From: CAZQKW01 sp964594075
GTDB lineage: Bacteria; Desulfobacterota; WTBG01; CAIYCZ01
Direction: 5' to 3'
DNA: 64,000 nucleotides
Assembly (NCBI GenBank): GCA_964594075.1
Contig: CAZQKW010000012.1
Span: 15,505-79,504, forward strand
In this document: in pieces, positions 53,091 through 62,194 of the stretch
How positions within the stretch are numbered: position 1 is the first letter of the stretch
How the letters are laid out: each line of letters opens with the position of its first letter
Made by a program: the position numbers and the translations under genes
Notes under the pieces: model-generated
The model's input: only the letters and a program-made list of their open reading frames with translations
Told to the model about the DNA's origin: nothing
Databases searched by the model: none

Positions 53091-55010
53091 ATGAACCGGG
53101 CGCGCAATTTTGTCATCAGCACTTTTGTTATTCTCCTCATCATTGCAAGCGCTTTACCTGTGGCTCGTGCTTCCGACCCTTGCTATCTAAGCGTTTCCCA
53201 AACAGGTGTGCAGAAAGAAATTTTAGACAGTGACTGTGATGGTATTCCCGATGCGGCCTGCACTGATTGCTCGCCAAGTTATGCCGCAGACAACTGCCCG
53301 TATATTCCGAATGCTCAGAACCGCGGCATCTGCACTGCAGGGGTAAAAATCGGGGAAATATGCACTTGCAACATGGATTGTGGCATTTTAGGATTTTGCA
53401 GCAAGAACCAGGAAGATGCAGACCAGGACGGTGTTGGTGATGCCTGTGATTATTGTGCAGGCAACGGCGGATTTGACAAGGATAGTGACGGTATCTGTGA
53501 CAAGGACGACAACTGCCCGACCGTTCCCAACCCGGATAAGAATGAAAATGTCTGCCTCAATAAAATCGAGAAGTTTGCGCCGGTTGGTGTTTTTAAGGGC
53601 AACTGGTATGAGATCGGACGGCAGGTTGGCCGGGCTTTTCCGGACAGCATTATTGATTTCAGCAATACCATGCGGCTCGTTCTTGTTTATGTCGGCCCCG
53701 GCCATGGGTGGACAGCACAAAAGTATTATGACGTAGTTCAAGATTTAATCCCGCAGAGCGCAAAGGACCATATGCAGGGTATGGCAGCAGGTCTGTCAGA
53801 TGTCAGGCCAATGAGCTATGATACTGCCTGGGATATTGTCATAACTCTCAATATGGCAACCGAGCTGCTTAATATGGACAACATGTCATCCATCCCTGAT
53901 GCTCCTGAGCTGCGCGGCTGCACCGGGTTTGCCGTTTCTTCGGCAACCGGGACTTTTTTGGGCCATAACACTGATGCCCAAAGCATGGTCAACGGCAGCG
54001 CAATTATGTATTTTGAGCCGGATAACGGTGACTATTCCTATATCAGCATAGACCCTCCTGGTTGGGCATTTGTGGGGTACGGCCTTAATGAAAAAGGCAT
54101 AGCCGTCACCACCAATGCGGGTAGCCCAAGCCCCAATGCATTAATGGGACTTGATCCCAACCTGATGCTGCGCAACGTCATGGAGCATGCCGCAACCCTA
54201 GAGGAGGCGGTTAACCTTTTTCAGGATTTTCTTTCAAGCGGAAAAAACTTTGGCACCGGCGGGGCAATTATTCACATTGTGGATTTCAACCAGTCCGCCA
54301 TGGCAAAAATTCAAGTCCGTTCAGAAGCGATAGAAGTGAGCTACGGGCAGGAGTCGCCGTATGGGGTTCATTATATCGGCTCGGCAAATCATTTTGTGGG
54401 CGATTTTAATGTTGATCCCAGTTATTATTATGAATCTTCATGGAAGCGCTATGAAAAATTAATGCAGTTGGTAAATGAAATACAAACCTTTGATATTCAG
54501 GCCTGCTGGACAGTGCTCAGCGACCATAGCCAGGAAAATCCTAATAACAACATTTCGCGCACCGGCGGTTTTGGTCAGAGCGTCACGCAGTTTGGTACTA
54601 TTTTTACTGCGGAAGGGATGTATTATACTCTGCAGGCGCCACACCGGTATTTCGCAGAATATGCCGAGCCCCGGTTCATGAGCTTTCCGCAAAGCGGGGT
54701 TAGACTTGCTTCCTGCTCTGCGACCCCACGTTTTCGTAAAGTTATTCTCAAATGGCAAACTTCTTCTGAAACAGATGCGCAGGGATTTAACCTGTATCGT
54801 GTTGAAGCAAAGGGCGGGAAAGCAGTTAAGATTAATTTCTCACTTATTGCGCCACAGGGGGCTGGCCAATCGTATGAATTTATTGATACTAATGTAACAA
54901 ATAGAAAAACCTACTATTATAAACTGGAAAGCGTTGCGGCTGATGGCACCGCAACATTACTTGACATTATGAGTGCAACGCCACGGCTGATGTATTGGAT
55001 TAAGAGATAG
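53091..55010 (+). CDS. exported thrombospondin-type-3-repeat protein with C45-type Ntn-hydrolase domain
   Basis: A 639-residue protein with a signal peptide (cut near ARA-S). Residues about 45-145 carry Cys-linked calcium-binding repeats: LDSDCDGIPDA, ADQDGVGDACD and DKDSDGICDKDDNCP. Residues about 160-530 match the C45 acyltransferase/choloylglycine hydrolase fold, with the nucleophile candidate Cys277 in RGCTGFAVSS, then GHNTDAQSM and GIAVTTNAG. A C-terminal FnIII-like domain follows (VILKWQTSSETDAQGFNLYR). C45 enzymes cleave or form amides and normally need processing that frees the Cys. GGAG precedes the ATG. It is the last of the exported run. Confidence 0.82.
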   Translation: MNRARNFVISTFVILLIIASALPVARASDPCYLSVSQTGVQKEILDSDCDGIPDAACTDCSPSYAADNCPYIPNAQNRGICTAGVKIGEICTCNMDCGILGFCSKNQEDADQDGVGDACDYCAGNGGFDKDSDGICDKDDNCPTVPNPDKNENVCLNKIEKFAPVGVFKGNWYEIGRQVGRAFPDSIIDFSNTMRLVLVYVGPGHGWTAQKYYDVVQDLIPQSAKDHMQGMAAGLSDVRPMSYDTAWDIVITLNMATELLNMDNMSSIPDAPELRGCTGFAVSSATGTFLGHNTDAQSMVNGSAIMYFEPDNGDYSYISIDPPGWAFVGYGLNEKGIAVTTNAGSPSPNALMGLDPNLMLRNVMEHAATLEEAVNLFQDFLSSGKNFGTGGAIIHIVDFNQSAMAKIQVRSEAIEVSYGQESPYGVHYIGSANHFVGDFNVDPSYYYESSWKRYEKLMQLVNEIQTFDIQACWTVLSDHSQENPNNNISRTGGFGQSVTQFGTIFTAEGMYYTLQAPHRYFAEYAEPRFMSFPQSGVRLASCSATPRFRKVILKWQTSSETDAQGFNLYRVEAKGGKAVKINFSLIAPQGAGQSYEFIDTNVTNRKTYYYKLESVAADGTATLLDIMSATPRLMYWIKR

Positions 55011-55597
55011 AAAAAAGGGGTACTCGGTAGCGAAATAAAGAATCTCAACTGTAGCAATAGCTTGGCAATTCACCCCGTTAAGAATGGATCTCGGATTACA
55101 GCCTTTTCACTATCACGTTTTTCAACCAGCTGTTGAATATCCTCTGTATAAATTTTACATTTTTGGTGACCTCATTGGAATAAATCCCCGCCTATAGCAG
55201 ATTTTTAGGTTGCAAGCTACTATAACACCATACCTCTTTATTTGGTCTGATTTAGCCAACCATTTGGCTGAAATGAGCCAATAAATTGACCTAATCAACA
55301 TAAATCATATATTACTTTACCCTTCTATAGCTATAATTAATTGTTTTTACATATAATTTATTTTTTAGTAATTTCCATGATAAACCGGCATATAATTTGT
55401 AAAACTTATATAACACATAAAGTGGGGCCTCACCTTTGAGCTATGCAAAAACAACGTTGTGTTGACTGGCAGCAGCACAGCAAAGAAGTTCTTACCAAGG
55501 TTAACTGATGAGAAGCTGTGGATAGTTTGCAGTCGTTATGTCTCCACATTTAATGGAGGTGCGCGCAAGCTGTCCACAATCAAAAAAGGAGGTTAAA
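55011..55597. other. AT-rich intergenic region
   Basis: About 590 bases with no gene, RNA or repeat that I can support. It is AT-rich through 55250-55420 and should contain the promoter of the secreted gene at 55598. Confidence 0.5.
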
Positions 55598-56155
55598 ATG
55601 CAAAAGAAGGCGCTTGTAACAATTTTTCTTATTAGTGCTGCTTTGATTAGCATGGCGCAGACGCCATCCTGTACCGCGCCCATAAATGCCACCGGAACAT
55701 ATAGCGGGGAATGGATGTTTGACGTGAAGGATGAAGCGGGCAATATTATTGATACCGTTGAATGCCCGCTTGAGATGACCCTGCAGCAGGATGTTACCTT
55801 AAACCCCCCGCAAAATCTCAAGGTAACCGGGATGGTTCATGTCGATTTTTCCTGCCTTGACGAAGTGCCGACGTGGCCAGAATGGGCTCAAATTCCGGAA
55901 CCATCAGATGTGCAAGTAAGCGGCACCATGGATACCAAGGGAAAGCTTACCCTGCTCTCAGGGGGATGCGGACCGGGAACATGCATAATTCTTTCCATCT
56001 CAGGCATGGGAGAGAAAGCCGCAACTGAAGAAGCTGGCGATGGGGAAATTCCCGCTATGGCAAAATATTCGGGCGAGTGGGGATTTGCCATCGGCGTTGC
56101 TTTTCTCGGTCAAACCGGCGGGAAAGGAACGTTTGCGGTGAACAGGGTTGAATAA
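55598..56155 (+). CDS. secreted protein of unknown function
   Basis: A 185-residue protein from the ATG at 55598, which has GGAGG five bases upstream. A signal peptide (MQKKALVTIFLISAALISMA) precedes a beta-rich mature part: NATGTYSGEWMFDVKDEAGN, ECPLEMTLQQDVTLNPPQN and, near the end, YSGEWGFAIGVAFLGQTGGK. The YSGEW words at both ends suggest an internal repeat or closed beta barrel. No family recognised. A terminator follows. Confidence 0.7.
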   Translation: MQKKALVTIFLISAALISMAQTPSCTAPINATGTYSGEWMFDVKDEAGNIIDTVECPLEMTLQQDVTLNPPQNLKVTGMVHVDFSCLDEVPTWPEWAQIPEPSDVQVSGTMDTKGKLTLLSGGCGPGTCIILSISGMGEKAATEEAGDGEIPAMAKYSGEWGFAIGVAFLGQTGGKGTFAVNRVE

Positions 56156-56180
56156 ATTATAACGGGTTTCGAACAGAAGA

Positions 56181-56220
56181 AAGAGGAATGCGAAGATGCG
56201 TTTTCACATTCCTCTTTTTT
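56181..56220 (+). terminator. Rho-independent terminator after the secreted protein gene
   Basis: AAGAGGAATG pairs with CATTCCTCTT around a 16-base loop that can extend the stem (GAA/TTC); a T-run follows. It lies 26 bases past the stop codon. Confidence 0.85.
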
Positions 56221-56252
56221 ATCTTAACATTTAGAAGAGTCAGAGAATACGC

Positions 56253-56816
56253 TTATGGCAAATCCATTGCACAGAGTTTCCAGGAGGCAAGGCCATCGCG
56301 TCTGAAAACTAAGCGAATCTGATCGTGATGGGAGCCTTTTTCCTTAAAAGCCACTACAAAGCGGTTGAAGTTCTGGTAATAGGTAGAAGTTTCTATTTCT
56401 GGTTTTGTGCCTTCTGCTTTCTTTTTTCCGCCATTATCTTCCGCCTTTTCTTCTGACCGGCGTTTTGACCGCGGTTGCTCAGGAATGGAACCGCGCACGA
56501 TCATAGCCAAACCGTCAGGCGTAACAAAAGCGTCAATCAGCGGGTTGATGAAAGCTGTGGCAATAGCGGATCCTAATGTATCCATGGCATCCCCATTCTT
56601 CGTGCCGCCAGTCTCGCGAGCAATCCGGTCGTTCAGATTTGCCTTTAAACTCTCCTTGAGTGCGTTAAAGTCAACATAACGGTTCAGGGTCTCGGTTTCT
56701 TTGTTTTCTGCCGCCATGCGCATGTTCCGAAAAGCCCAATACGGCGTGGAGTAAAACCCGATGCCGCAGATTAATATAATCACACCGAATAGAATAAATA
56801 ATATTTTTTTGTCCAT
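56253..56816 (-). CDS. DUF2939-family membrane-anchored protein
   Basis: A 187-residue protein. One N-terminal hydrophobic helix (ILFILFGVIILICGIGF) is followed by YSTPYWAFRNMRMAAENKET and YVDFNALKESLKANLNDRIA, the DUF2939 pattern, and a charged linker rich in Lys, Glu and Gly. AGAGGAA lies before the ATG. It is probably anchored in the inner membrane facing the periplasm. Function unknown. Confidence 0.83.
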   Translation of the reverse strand: MDKKILFILFGVIILICGIGFYSTPYWAFRNMRMAAENKETETLNRYVDFNALKESLKANLNDRIARETGGTKNGDAMDTLGSAIATAFINPLIDAFVTPDGLAMIVRGSIPEQPRSKRRSEEKAEDNGGKKKAEGTKPEIETSTYYQNFNRFVVAFKEKGSHHDQIRLVFRRDGLASWKLCAMDLP

Positions 56817-57327
56817 ACTTAGTTCCTCTCAATATACTGCACAGAAGGTTCTGCGTTCTGTGCCTGGTTTTTCACCTTTAAGCCACGTAAAAATAACGTC
56901 ATAACCCCGTCTTGGCCAAAATAGCAGGACAACTGGTTACTTACACTCATCCTGAAAGCTACGATTGCCACATTCCTGCCGCTTCTCCCAACGGTTATTA
57001 AGACGGCGCTATGAAAGAAACTCCTCATTGCGAGCACGGCGAAGCAATTTCTTGTTGCAGGCGCTAAATGATTTTCTCCAGGATTAAAAAAGACAGGTTA
57101 GAGGCTCCCTTTATCCATGTAATTATGCTTTCTATCATATCATGACAATGATTGCATTATTATTAAACATAAAAGTATTTTGCAACATAGGTGCGAGTGT
57201 TTAGATCCTCTTTAAAATACCGTAAATAAAAGTTTGCATCCTACCGATAAACGCTCATGGTTGCTCATGGTTAAAACTAACTACTTTTATTCGCTTGCCA
57301 ATTTCTTTTAAAGGAGGCAGTAATACT
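56817..57327. other. divergent intergenic region with repeat arm
   Basis: About 510 bases between the DUF2939 and SPFH genes. It contains the single repeat arm at 57025-57051. A 72-codon minus-strand frame (56819-57037) overlaps that arm and has no ribosome site or recognisable domain, so I do not call it. Confidence 0.5.
57025..57051. repeat. single arm of a dispersed repeat
   Basis: TCATTGCGAGCACGGCGAAG followed by CAATTTC matches one arm of the 52934-53024 palindrome (CATTGCGAGC...GAAGCAATCTC). Confidence 0.55.
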
Positions 57328-58449
57328 ATGGGAAAAAATAACCTAATTTTTCTTGAAGTTATAGAGTGGCTTGACCAAACCGGAAAAGAAATTGTTCATC
57401 GTATTCCAGAGGTCGGATCAGGAGAAATAAAATTTGGCGCCCAACTCGTGGTGAGAGAAAGTCAAGCTGCAGTATTTTTTTATAATGGCAAAGCCTACGA
57501 TGCCTTCGCCGCGGGCAGGCATACTCTCACGACAGCCAATCTGCCAATACTGACAAAAATCCTAAGCATTCCCTGGGGAATGACCAGCCCGCTCCGGGCA
57601 GAGGTTTATTTTGTGAATATGCGGATATTCCCCAATCTCAAGTGGGGGACCAAAGACCCGGTGGCATTCAAGGATGCTGAACTCGGCCGTATCCGGATTA
57701 GAGCCTTTGGCGTATTCAATTTAAAAGTGGTGCAACCGGTCCTATTTATTAACAGTCTGGTTGGTACGCAGGGTGTGTATACAACAGAAGAAATGAGCGA
57801 ATATTTCAATCAGGTTATTATTTCGCGGTTCAATGATTACCTTGGAGAGCACCTTGACACTATCTTCAACCTCCCGGGCAGATACGATGCAATTTCAGAT
57901 GGGCTCAAAAAACGGCTGTCAGAGGACTTCAGCCATTTTGGCATGGCGTTAAGCGCGCTTTATATTAATTCCATTACGCCACCACTTGAGGTCCAGAAAG
58001 CAATAGATGACAAAAGCCGTCTTGCAGTCTTTGACGATCTTAACAAACTCATCAAGATGAAAGCTGCCATGGCAATGGAAAAAGCTGCCAAAATGCACGG
58101 AGAGACCGGTTCGGGTCTTGGCATGGGGATGGGCATCATGATGCCAGCAATGTTCGCTGAAACATTGCGTTCTGCTCAGCCGCACCTGGAGGGACAGAAA
58201 ATGACGACATGCCATGAATGCAAACACGCTATTCCCTATGGCGCAACATTCTGCCCCGACTGCGGTCACCAGCAGATGGTTTTTCAGCAATGCACACAAT
58301 GCGGCAAGAATCTGCCTCCCCATGCAAAATACTGCCCCCGCTGCGGGAAACAGACCAATGAAAAACCACAGCCGAAAAAATGCCAGAAATGCGGGGCAGC
58401 AAATCTTTCAGACTCGATTTTCTGCAATCAATGCGGTGAAAAACTTTAG
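57328..58449 (+). CDS. SPFH-domain protein with C-terminal zinc ribbons
   Basis: A 373-residue protein from the ATG at 57328, with AGGAGG ten bases upstream. The SPFH/band 7 domain covers about residues 10-240 (EIKFGAQLVVRESQAAVFFY, RAFGVFNLKVVQPVLFINSL). A Gly/Met-rich linker leads to three zinc-ribbon-like pairs: TCHECKHAIPYGATFCPDCG, QCTQCGKNLPPHAKYCPRCG and KCQKCGAANLSDSIFCNQCG. This is the YdjI-like virion-core/SPFH family. SPFH proteins scaffold membrane assemblies. The next gene, another zinc-ribbon protein 42 bases on, is the likely partner. Confidence 0.9.
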   Translation: MGKNNLIFLEVIEWLDQTGKEIVHRIPEVGSGEIKFGAQLVVRESQAAVFFYNGKAYDAFAAGRHTLTTANLPILTKILSIPWGMTSPLRAEVYFVNMRIFPNLKWGTKDPVAFKDAELGRIRIRAFGVFNLKVVQPVLFINSLVGTQGVYTTEEMSEYFNQVIISRFNDYLGEHLDTIFNLPGRYDAISDGLKKRLSEDFSHFGMALSALYINSITPPLEVQKAIDDKSRLAVFDDLNKLIKMKAAMAMEKAAKMHGETGSGLGMGMGIMMPAMFAETLRSAQPHLEGQKMTTCHECKHAIPYGATFCPDCGHQQMVFQQCTQCGKNLPPHAKYCPRCGKQTNEKPQPKKCQKCGAANLSDSIFCNQCGEKL

Positions 58450-58491
58450 CAATCAAATTCCGCAATTCGCATTCTAAAATCCGAACGTATT

Positions 58492-59718
58492 ATGTGGCAG
58501 ATAGAACATCAATGCCCCCAGTGTGGCGCCCCCGTGACAGTTCAGGAAACCGATCATTTATTATGCTGCCCGTTCTGCCGCACCCGTCTTTATTTCTTGA
58601 CTGGTCAGCATACCTATTACTGCTTGCCGACCGCATGTTCCGACGCGGCAGACATCCGGTATATTCCTTACTGGCGATTCAAGGGTATGGCCTTTTTCTG
58701 TACCGAAAGCGCAACAGTAACAAAAATTATTGATACCAATAATATTGCGGCTCATCTTGGATGGTTGCCCTACTCTCTGGGCGTCAGGCCGCAGGCACTG
58801 AAGCTGCGTTTTATTACACCCGAAACAAAAGCAGTCCTATGCAAACCGCAGGTCTCGGTTGAAGATTTGTACGCGAGAATTGAACAGCAGATAACCATGA
58901 AAACGTTCATGCCGATATCTCACCGCGCATTTATTGGAGAAAAGGTAAGTATCATATTTGCCCCGATTATAATGCGTCACGGGAATGCTTTTGACGGAGT
59001 CCTAAACCGTTTTTTAGCTTCTGTTACAGAAACTGCATCTGGTGACCTTAGCCTGTTTGAACAGCCTGAAAATTTGCACGTACAATTTATTCCCTGCCTG
59101 TGTCCGTCCTGCGGAAGCGACCTTGGGGGGGAAAAGGAAAGCGCGGTGTTTTTATGCGGGAATTGCAGTTCTGCCTGGTGCCTATCAGATTCCGGCCTGA
59201 AAAAAATCGAATACCGCGTGCTTTCCGGCAATGACGTGCAGGAACAATATCTGCCATTCTGGAAAATTAAAGTGCGGATTGAGGGAATAGAACTTAAATC
59301 CTGGGCAGACTTCATGCGTCTGACCAATGCGTCGCGGCTTATTAAACGAGAATGGGAAGAAACCGAATTTTATTTCTGGACACCAGCCTTTAAAATTTCT
59401 CCCAAGCCATTTCTGCGTCTTGCTCAGGGGATGACCGTAATTCAACCTGAAACGGCAGACCAGGATGAGATGCCTCCAGGGTCATTTTATCCCGTTACTC
59501 TTACTGCAAAAGAAGCTTCTGAAATTATCCTGGTTACCCTTGCAGAAATTGCCATACCGAAAAAAGACTTTTTTGTAAAACTTCCTGAAGTTGCAGTTCA
59601 GGCTGAATCCTTTATGCTTGTTTATGTTCCCTTTGATTCATGTGGCAGTGAATTTATCAATTCCCGTATGGGCATGTGCATTAATAAAAATACTTTGCGA
59701 TTCGGCATGGATCTTTAA
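58492..59718 (+). CDS. zinc-ribbon protein paired with the SPFH protein
   Basis: A 408-residue protein with CPQCGAPVTVQETDHLLCCPFC at the start and a second ribbon, LCPSCGSDLGGEKESAVFLC then GNC, near residue 202. In between and after are beta-rich stretches such as IPYWRFKGMAFFC and YLPFWKIKVRIEGIEL, which look like a repeated domain. It probably acts with the SPFH protein encoded just upstream. The stop overlaps the convergent ftsH stop by four bases. Function unknown. Confidence 0.75.
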   Translation: MWQIEHQCPQCGAPVTVQETDHLLCCPFCRTRLYFLTGQHTYYCLPTACSDAADIRYIPYWRFKGMAFFCTESATVTKIIDTNNIAAHLGWLPYSLGVRPQALKLRFITPETKAVLCKPQVSVEDLYARIEQQITMKTFMPISHRAFIGEKVSIIFAPIIMRHGNAFDGVLNRFLASVTETASGDLSLFEQPENLHVQFIPCLCPSCGSDLGGEKESAVFLCGNCSSAWCLSDSGLKKIEYRVLSGNDVQEQYLPFWKIKVRIEGIELKSWADFMRLTNASRLIKREWEETEFYFWTPAFKISPKPFLRLAQGMTVIQPETADQDEMPPGSFYPVTLTAKEASEIILVTLAEIAIPKKDFFVKLPEVAVQAESFMLVYVPFDSCGSEFINSRMGMCINKNTLRFGMDL

Positions 59719-61529
59719 GCGTTTTTTGCTTGTTCAAGCAGCCGGTAGAATTCCTCGCCGTCCATGACCTCTGTCTGCATCAGTTTCTGCGCTATCTGTT
59801 CCAGCATTTTTCGGTGCTGAGTAAGCAGGGTGCGCACGTGCCGTTCCCGGTCCTCAAGAATACTTTTAATCTCTTCATCAAGTTTTGCCGCCGTTGCCTC
59901 GCTGTATTCCTTTCCGCCCAGTGGCGCCTGTTCAGGGCTGAGGAATAACGGGCGGTGCTGTTTGGGAAAGGTTGCCAAGCCCAGCGTCTTGCCCATGCCG
60001 TACTCAAGTACCATCGCCCGCGCGATGTCTGTTGCCCGTTGTAAATCATTATGGGCACCCGTTGATACATCTTCAAAAATAATTGATTCAGCCACCCGTC
60101 CACCCAGCATCACATCTATCTTACCCAGCAATTCATTTCTGGTCATCAGGTAGCGGTCTTCGGTCGGAAGCTGCTGGGTATAACCAAGCGCCCCTATCCC
60201 GCGGGGAATAATGGATATTTTATGGACCTTGTCTGCTCCCGGCGTAAACGCGGCAACCAGCGCATGCCCGGTCTCGTGGTAGGCAACGATCTCTTTTTCG
60301 CGCGGATTTATTACCCGGTTCCTTTTTTCCAGACCGGCAATGATCCGATCCACTGCTTCGTCAAGATCCTCCATCTCCACGTGGGATTTCTTCTTGCGGG
60401 AAGCGAGCAGCGCAGCTTCGTTGATGACATTTGCTAAATCTGCGCCGGAAAATCCCGCTGTTTTCTGTGCAATCGCCCGCAGGTTCACCGCGTTTGAAAG
60501 TTTAACCTTTTTGGCATGGACATTGAGAATTGCTTCGCGCCCGTTAACATCAGGGCGATCAACCAGTATCTGCCGATCAAATCGCCCTGCCCGGAGCAGG
60601 GCCGGATCAAGCGTTTCAGGCCGGTTGGTAGCTGCCATAATCACGACGCCCACCCGCTGGTCAAACCCGTCAAGTTCCACCAGCAGTTGATTAAGGGTCT
60701 GCTCGCGCTCATCATGCCCGCCGATTACCGCTCCGGCCCGCACTTTCCCTATGGCATCAAGCTCGTCAATAAAAATAATGCAGGGCGCCTTTTCCCGCGC
60801 CTGTTTGAAGAGGTCTCTGACCCGCGCCGCTCCCATGCCGACAAAAAGCTCAACAAACTCGGAACCGTTTATGGAAAAAAACGGAACACCGGCCTCGCCT
60901 GCCACTGCGCGCGCCAGCAGCGTTTTGCCGGTTCCCGGCGGGCCGACCAGAAGCACCCCTTTGGGCATCTGTCCGCCCAGATGTTTAAACCGGCCCGGAT
61001 CTTTCAGGTATTCAATTATTTCCTGAAGTTCGACCTTTGCCTCATCTGCTCCTGCAACATCATTAAAAGTGGTTCGCACCTCTTTTTCAGCAATAACCTT
61101 TATTCTGTTTTTCCCGAATGACATGACATCCAGTCCGGGCCGCATCCGGGAGAAAATGACGTACCAGATGCCAAAAAACAAGAGCACCGGCACCACCCAT
61201 GATAACAGGTCGCGAATAAAGGTGCTTTCTGGCTGGCCACGAAATTTTATATTATATTTTGCAAGCTGCTTGGATAGTTCGGGATCAACGCGAAAGGTAT
61301 TAAAGGCAACTTCTTTCTCCTGATTATTTTCGGTAACCTTCATTTTGCCGAAAATTTTTCCCTCGCTGATGGCTATTTCAAGAATTGTCCCTTTTTCAAG
61401 GGCATTTAAAAATTCGCTGTATGGTATGGTTCGAGGCGCATACTGGGTGACGATCATATTTTGTAATAATAAAATACCCCACACGGCAAATAGTACATAC
61501 CAGATTGAAAATTTAGTCTGTTTTTCCAT
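59715..61529 (-). CDS. ftsH: ATP-dependent zinc metalloprotease FtsH
   Basis: A 604-residue membrane AAA+ protease. Two membrane helices (about residues 8-26 and 108-127) flank a periplasmic domain. Walker A GPPGTGKT is at residues 196-203, the second region has FIDELDAIGK, and the zinc site HETGH lies near residue 420 in VAYHETGHALVAAF. The C-terminal peptidase region includes LGGRVAESIIFEDVSTGAHN. It degrades membrane and some soluble proteins. Its 3' end overlaps the convergent zinc-ribbon gene by four bases. Confidence 0.98.
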   Translation of the reverse strand: MEKQTKFSIWYVLFAVWGILLLQNMIVTQYAPRTIPYSEFLNALEKGTILEIAISEGKIFGKMKVTENNQEKEVAFNTFRVDPELSKQLAKYNIKFRGQPESTFIRDLLSWVVPVLLFFGIWYVIFSRMRPGLDVMSFGKNRIKVIAEKEVRTTFNDVAGADEAKVELQEIIEYLKDPGRFKHLGGQMPKGVLLVGPPGTGKTLLARAVAGEAGVPFFSINGSEFVELFVGMGAARVRDLFKQAREKAPCIIFIDELDAIGKVRAGAVIGGHDEREQTLNQLLVELDGFDQRVGVVIMAATNRPETLDPALLRAGRFDRQILVDRPDVNGREAILNVHAKKVKLSNAVNLRAIAQKTAGFSGADLANVINEAALLASRKKKSHVEMEDLDEAVDRIIAGLEKRNRVINPREKEIVAYHETGHALVAAFTPGADKVHKISIIPRGIGALGYTQQLPTEDRYLMTRNELLGKIDVMLGGRVAESIIFEDVSTGAHNDLQRATDIARAMVLEYGMGKTLGLATFPKQHRPLFLSPEQAPLGGKEYSEATAAKLDEEIKSILEDRERHVRTLLTQHRKMLEQIAQKLMQTEVMDGEEFYRLLEQAKNA

Positions 61530-61651
61530 AGACGCCTTGCCCCCTATGTTATTTCTCCTGTAAAAAAACTAAACTCAGTCTCACTGAAAAGGGTTTTGTT
61601 GAGCTTGCGTATTGTCAACTCTGTAAGCCGCACTTTTTTATGGCAGTAAGT

Positions 61652-61698
61652 ATAATAAAAAGCGGCGTTCTGTACCTCTTCCCGTGCACGAACACCGC
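61652..61698 (-). terminator. terminator of the cupredoxin gene
   Basis: On the minus strand GCGGTGTTC pairs with GAACGCCGC (one G-U) around a 19-base loop, followed by TTTTTATTA. It begins 25 bases past the stop codon of the cupredoxin gene. Confidence 0.75.
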
Positions 61699-61722
61699 TG
61701 TAATGAGATTAAACACAATAAT

Positions 61723-62151
61723 TTATTCTACTACTATGGTTGCCGGGAGGATTTTTTCAACCGGTTTGTCTTCCCCTATAACCCTTTTTACTTCATACTC
61801 ATATTTCCCCTTGTGAATAAAACAAATGCTGGCGGTGGCACCGGAAAGGATTTGGCCGGTTTCATAATAACCAAAAATATCTGCATAGAAATTGACCGGA
61901 TTTTTGCAGGCAATACCAACTTTTGTTTTTATTTTGATGCTAACCGGCTCTGTGCCTTCATTAACCCAGATTACCGTGGCGCCTTGTTTCACCTTGAGCG
62001 GGTCGGGCGTGACTGCAAGCATATCGCTCTTAAGAATTACGAGTGCGTGGCCCTCTTCTGCAGCCCAAACCGGTACACAATGCCCGCAGAAAAAACCACA
62101 CAGGGCGAATACAGCAGCACCTATGATAATTTTAGTATGCATTCTTTTCAT
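61723..62151 (-). CDS. exported cupredoxin-like protein
   Basis: A 142-residue protein with a signal peptide (MKRMHTKIIIGAAVFALCGF, cut near VWA-A). The mature beta sandwich shows DPLKVKQGATVIWVNEGTEP, typical of cupredoxins, and a C-terminal KGKYEYEVKR strand. The copper-ligand His residues usual near the end (CxxH...M/H) are not evident; instead there is ICFIHKGKYEYE with one His, so copper binding is uncertain and it may be a cupredoxin-fold protein without type I copper. GGAGG lies before the ATG. A terminator follows. Confidence 0.75.
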   Translation of the reverse strand: MKRMHTKIIIGAAVFALCGFFCGHCVPVWAAEEGHALVILKSDMLAVTPDPLKVKQGATVIWVNEGTEPVSIKIKTKVGIACKNPVNFYADIFGYYETGQILSGATASICFIHKGKYEYEVKRVIGEDKPVEKILPATIVVE

Positions 62152-62164
62152 AAGCTTCCTCCGC

Positions 62165-62194
62165 TGTTAGTGTTTATAGTGTTAGTGTTTATAT
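62165..62194. repeat. tandem direct repeat upstream of the cupredoxin gene
   Basis: Two adjacent copies of TGTTAGTGTTTATA (62165-62178 and 62180-62193), separated by one base, 13 bases upstream of the cupredoxin start. It could be a slipped-strand duplication or a tandem regulator site. Confidence 0.6.

Noticed and set aside
56819..57037. 72-codon minus-strand frame before the DUF2939 gene
   Set aside because: It overlaps a dispersed repeat arm and has no ribosome site or domain.
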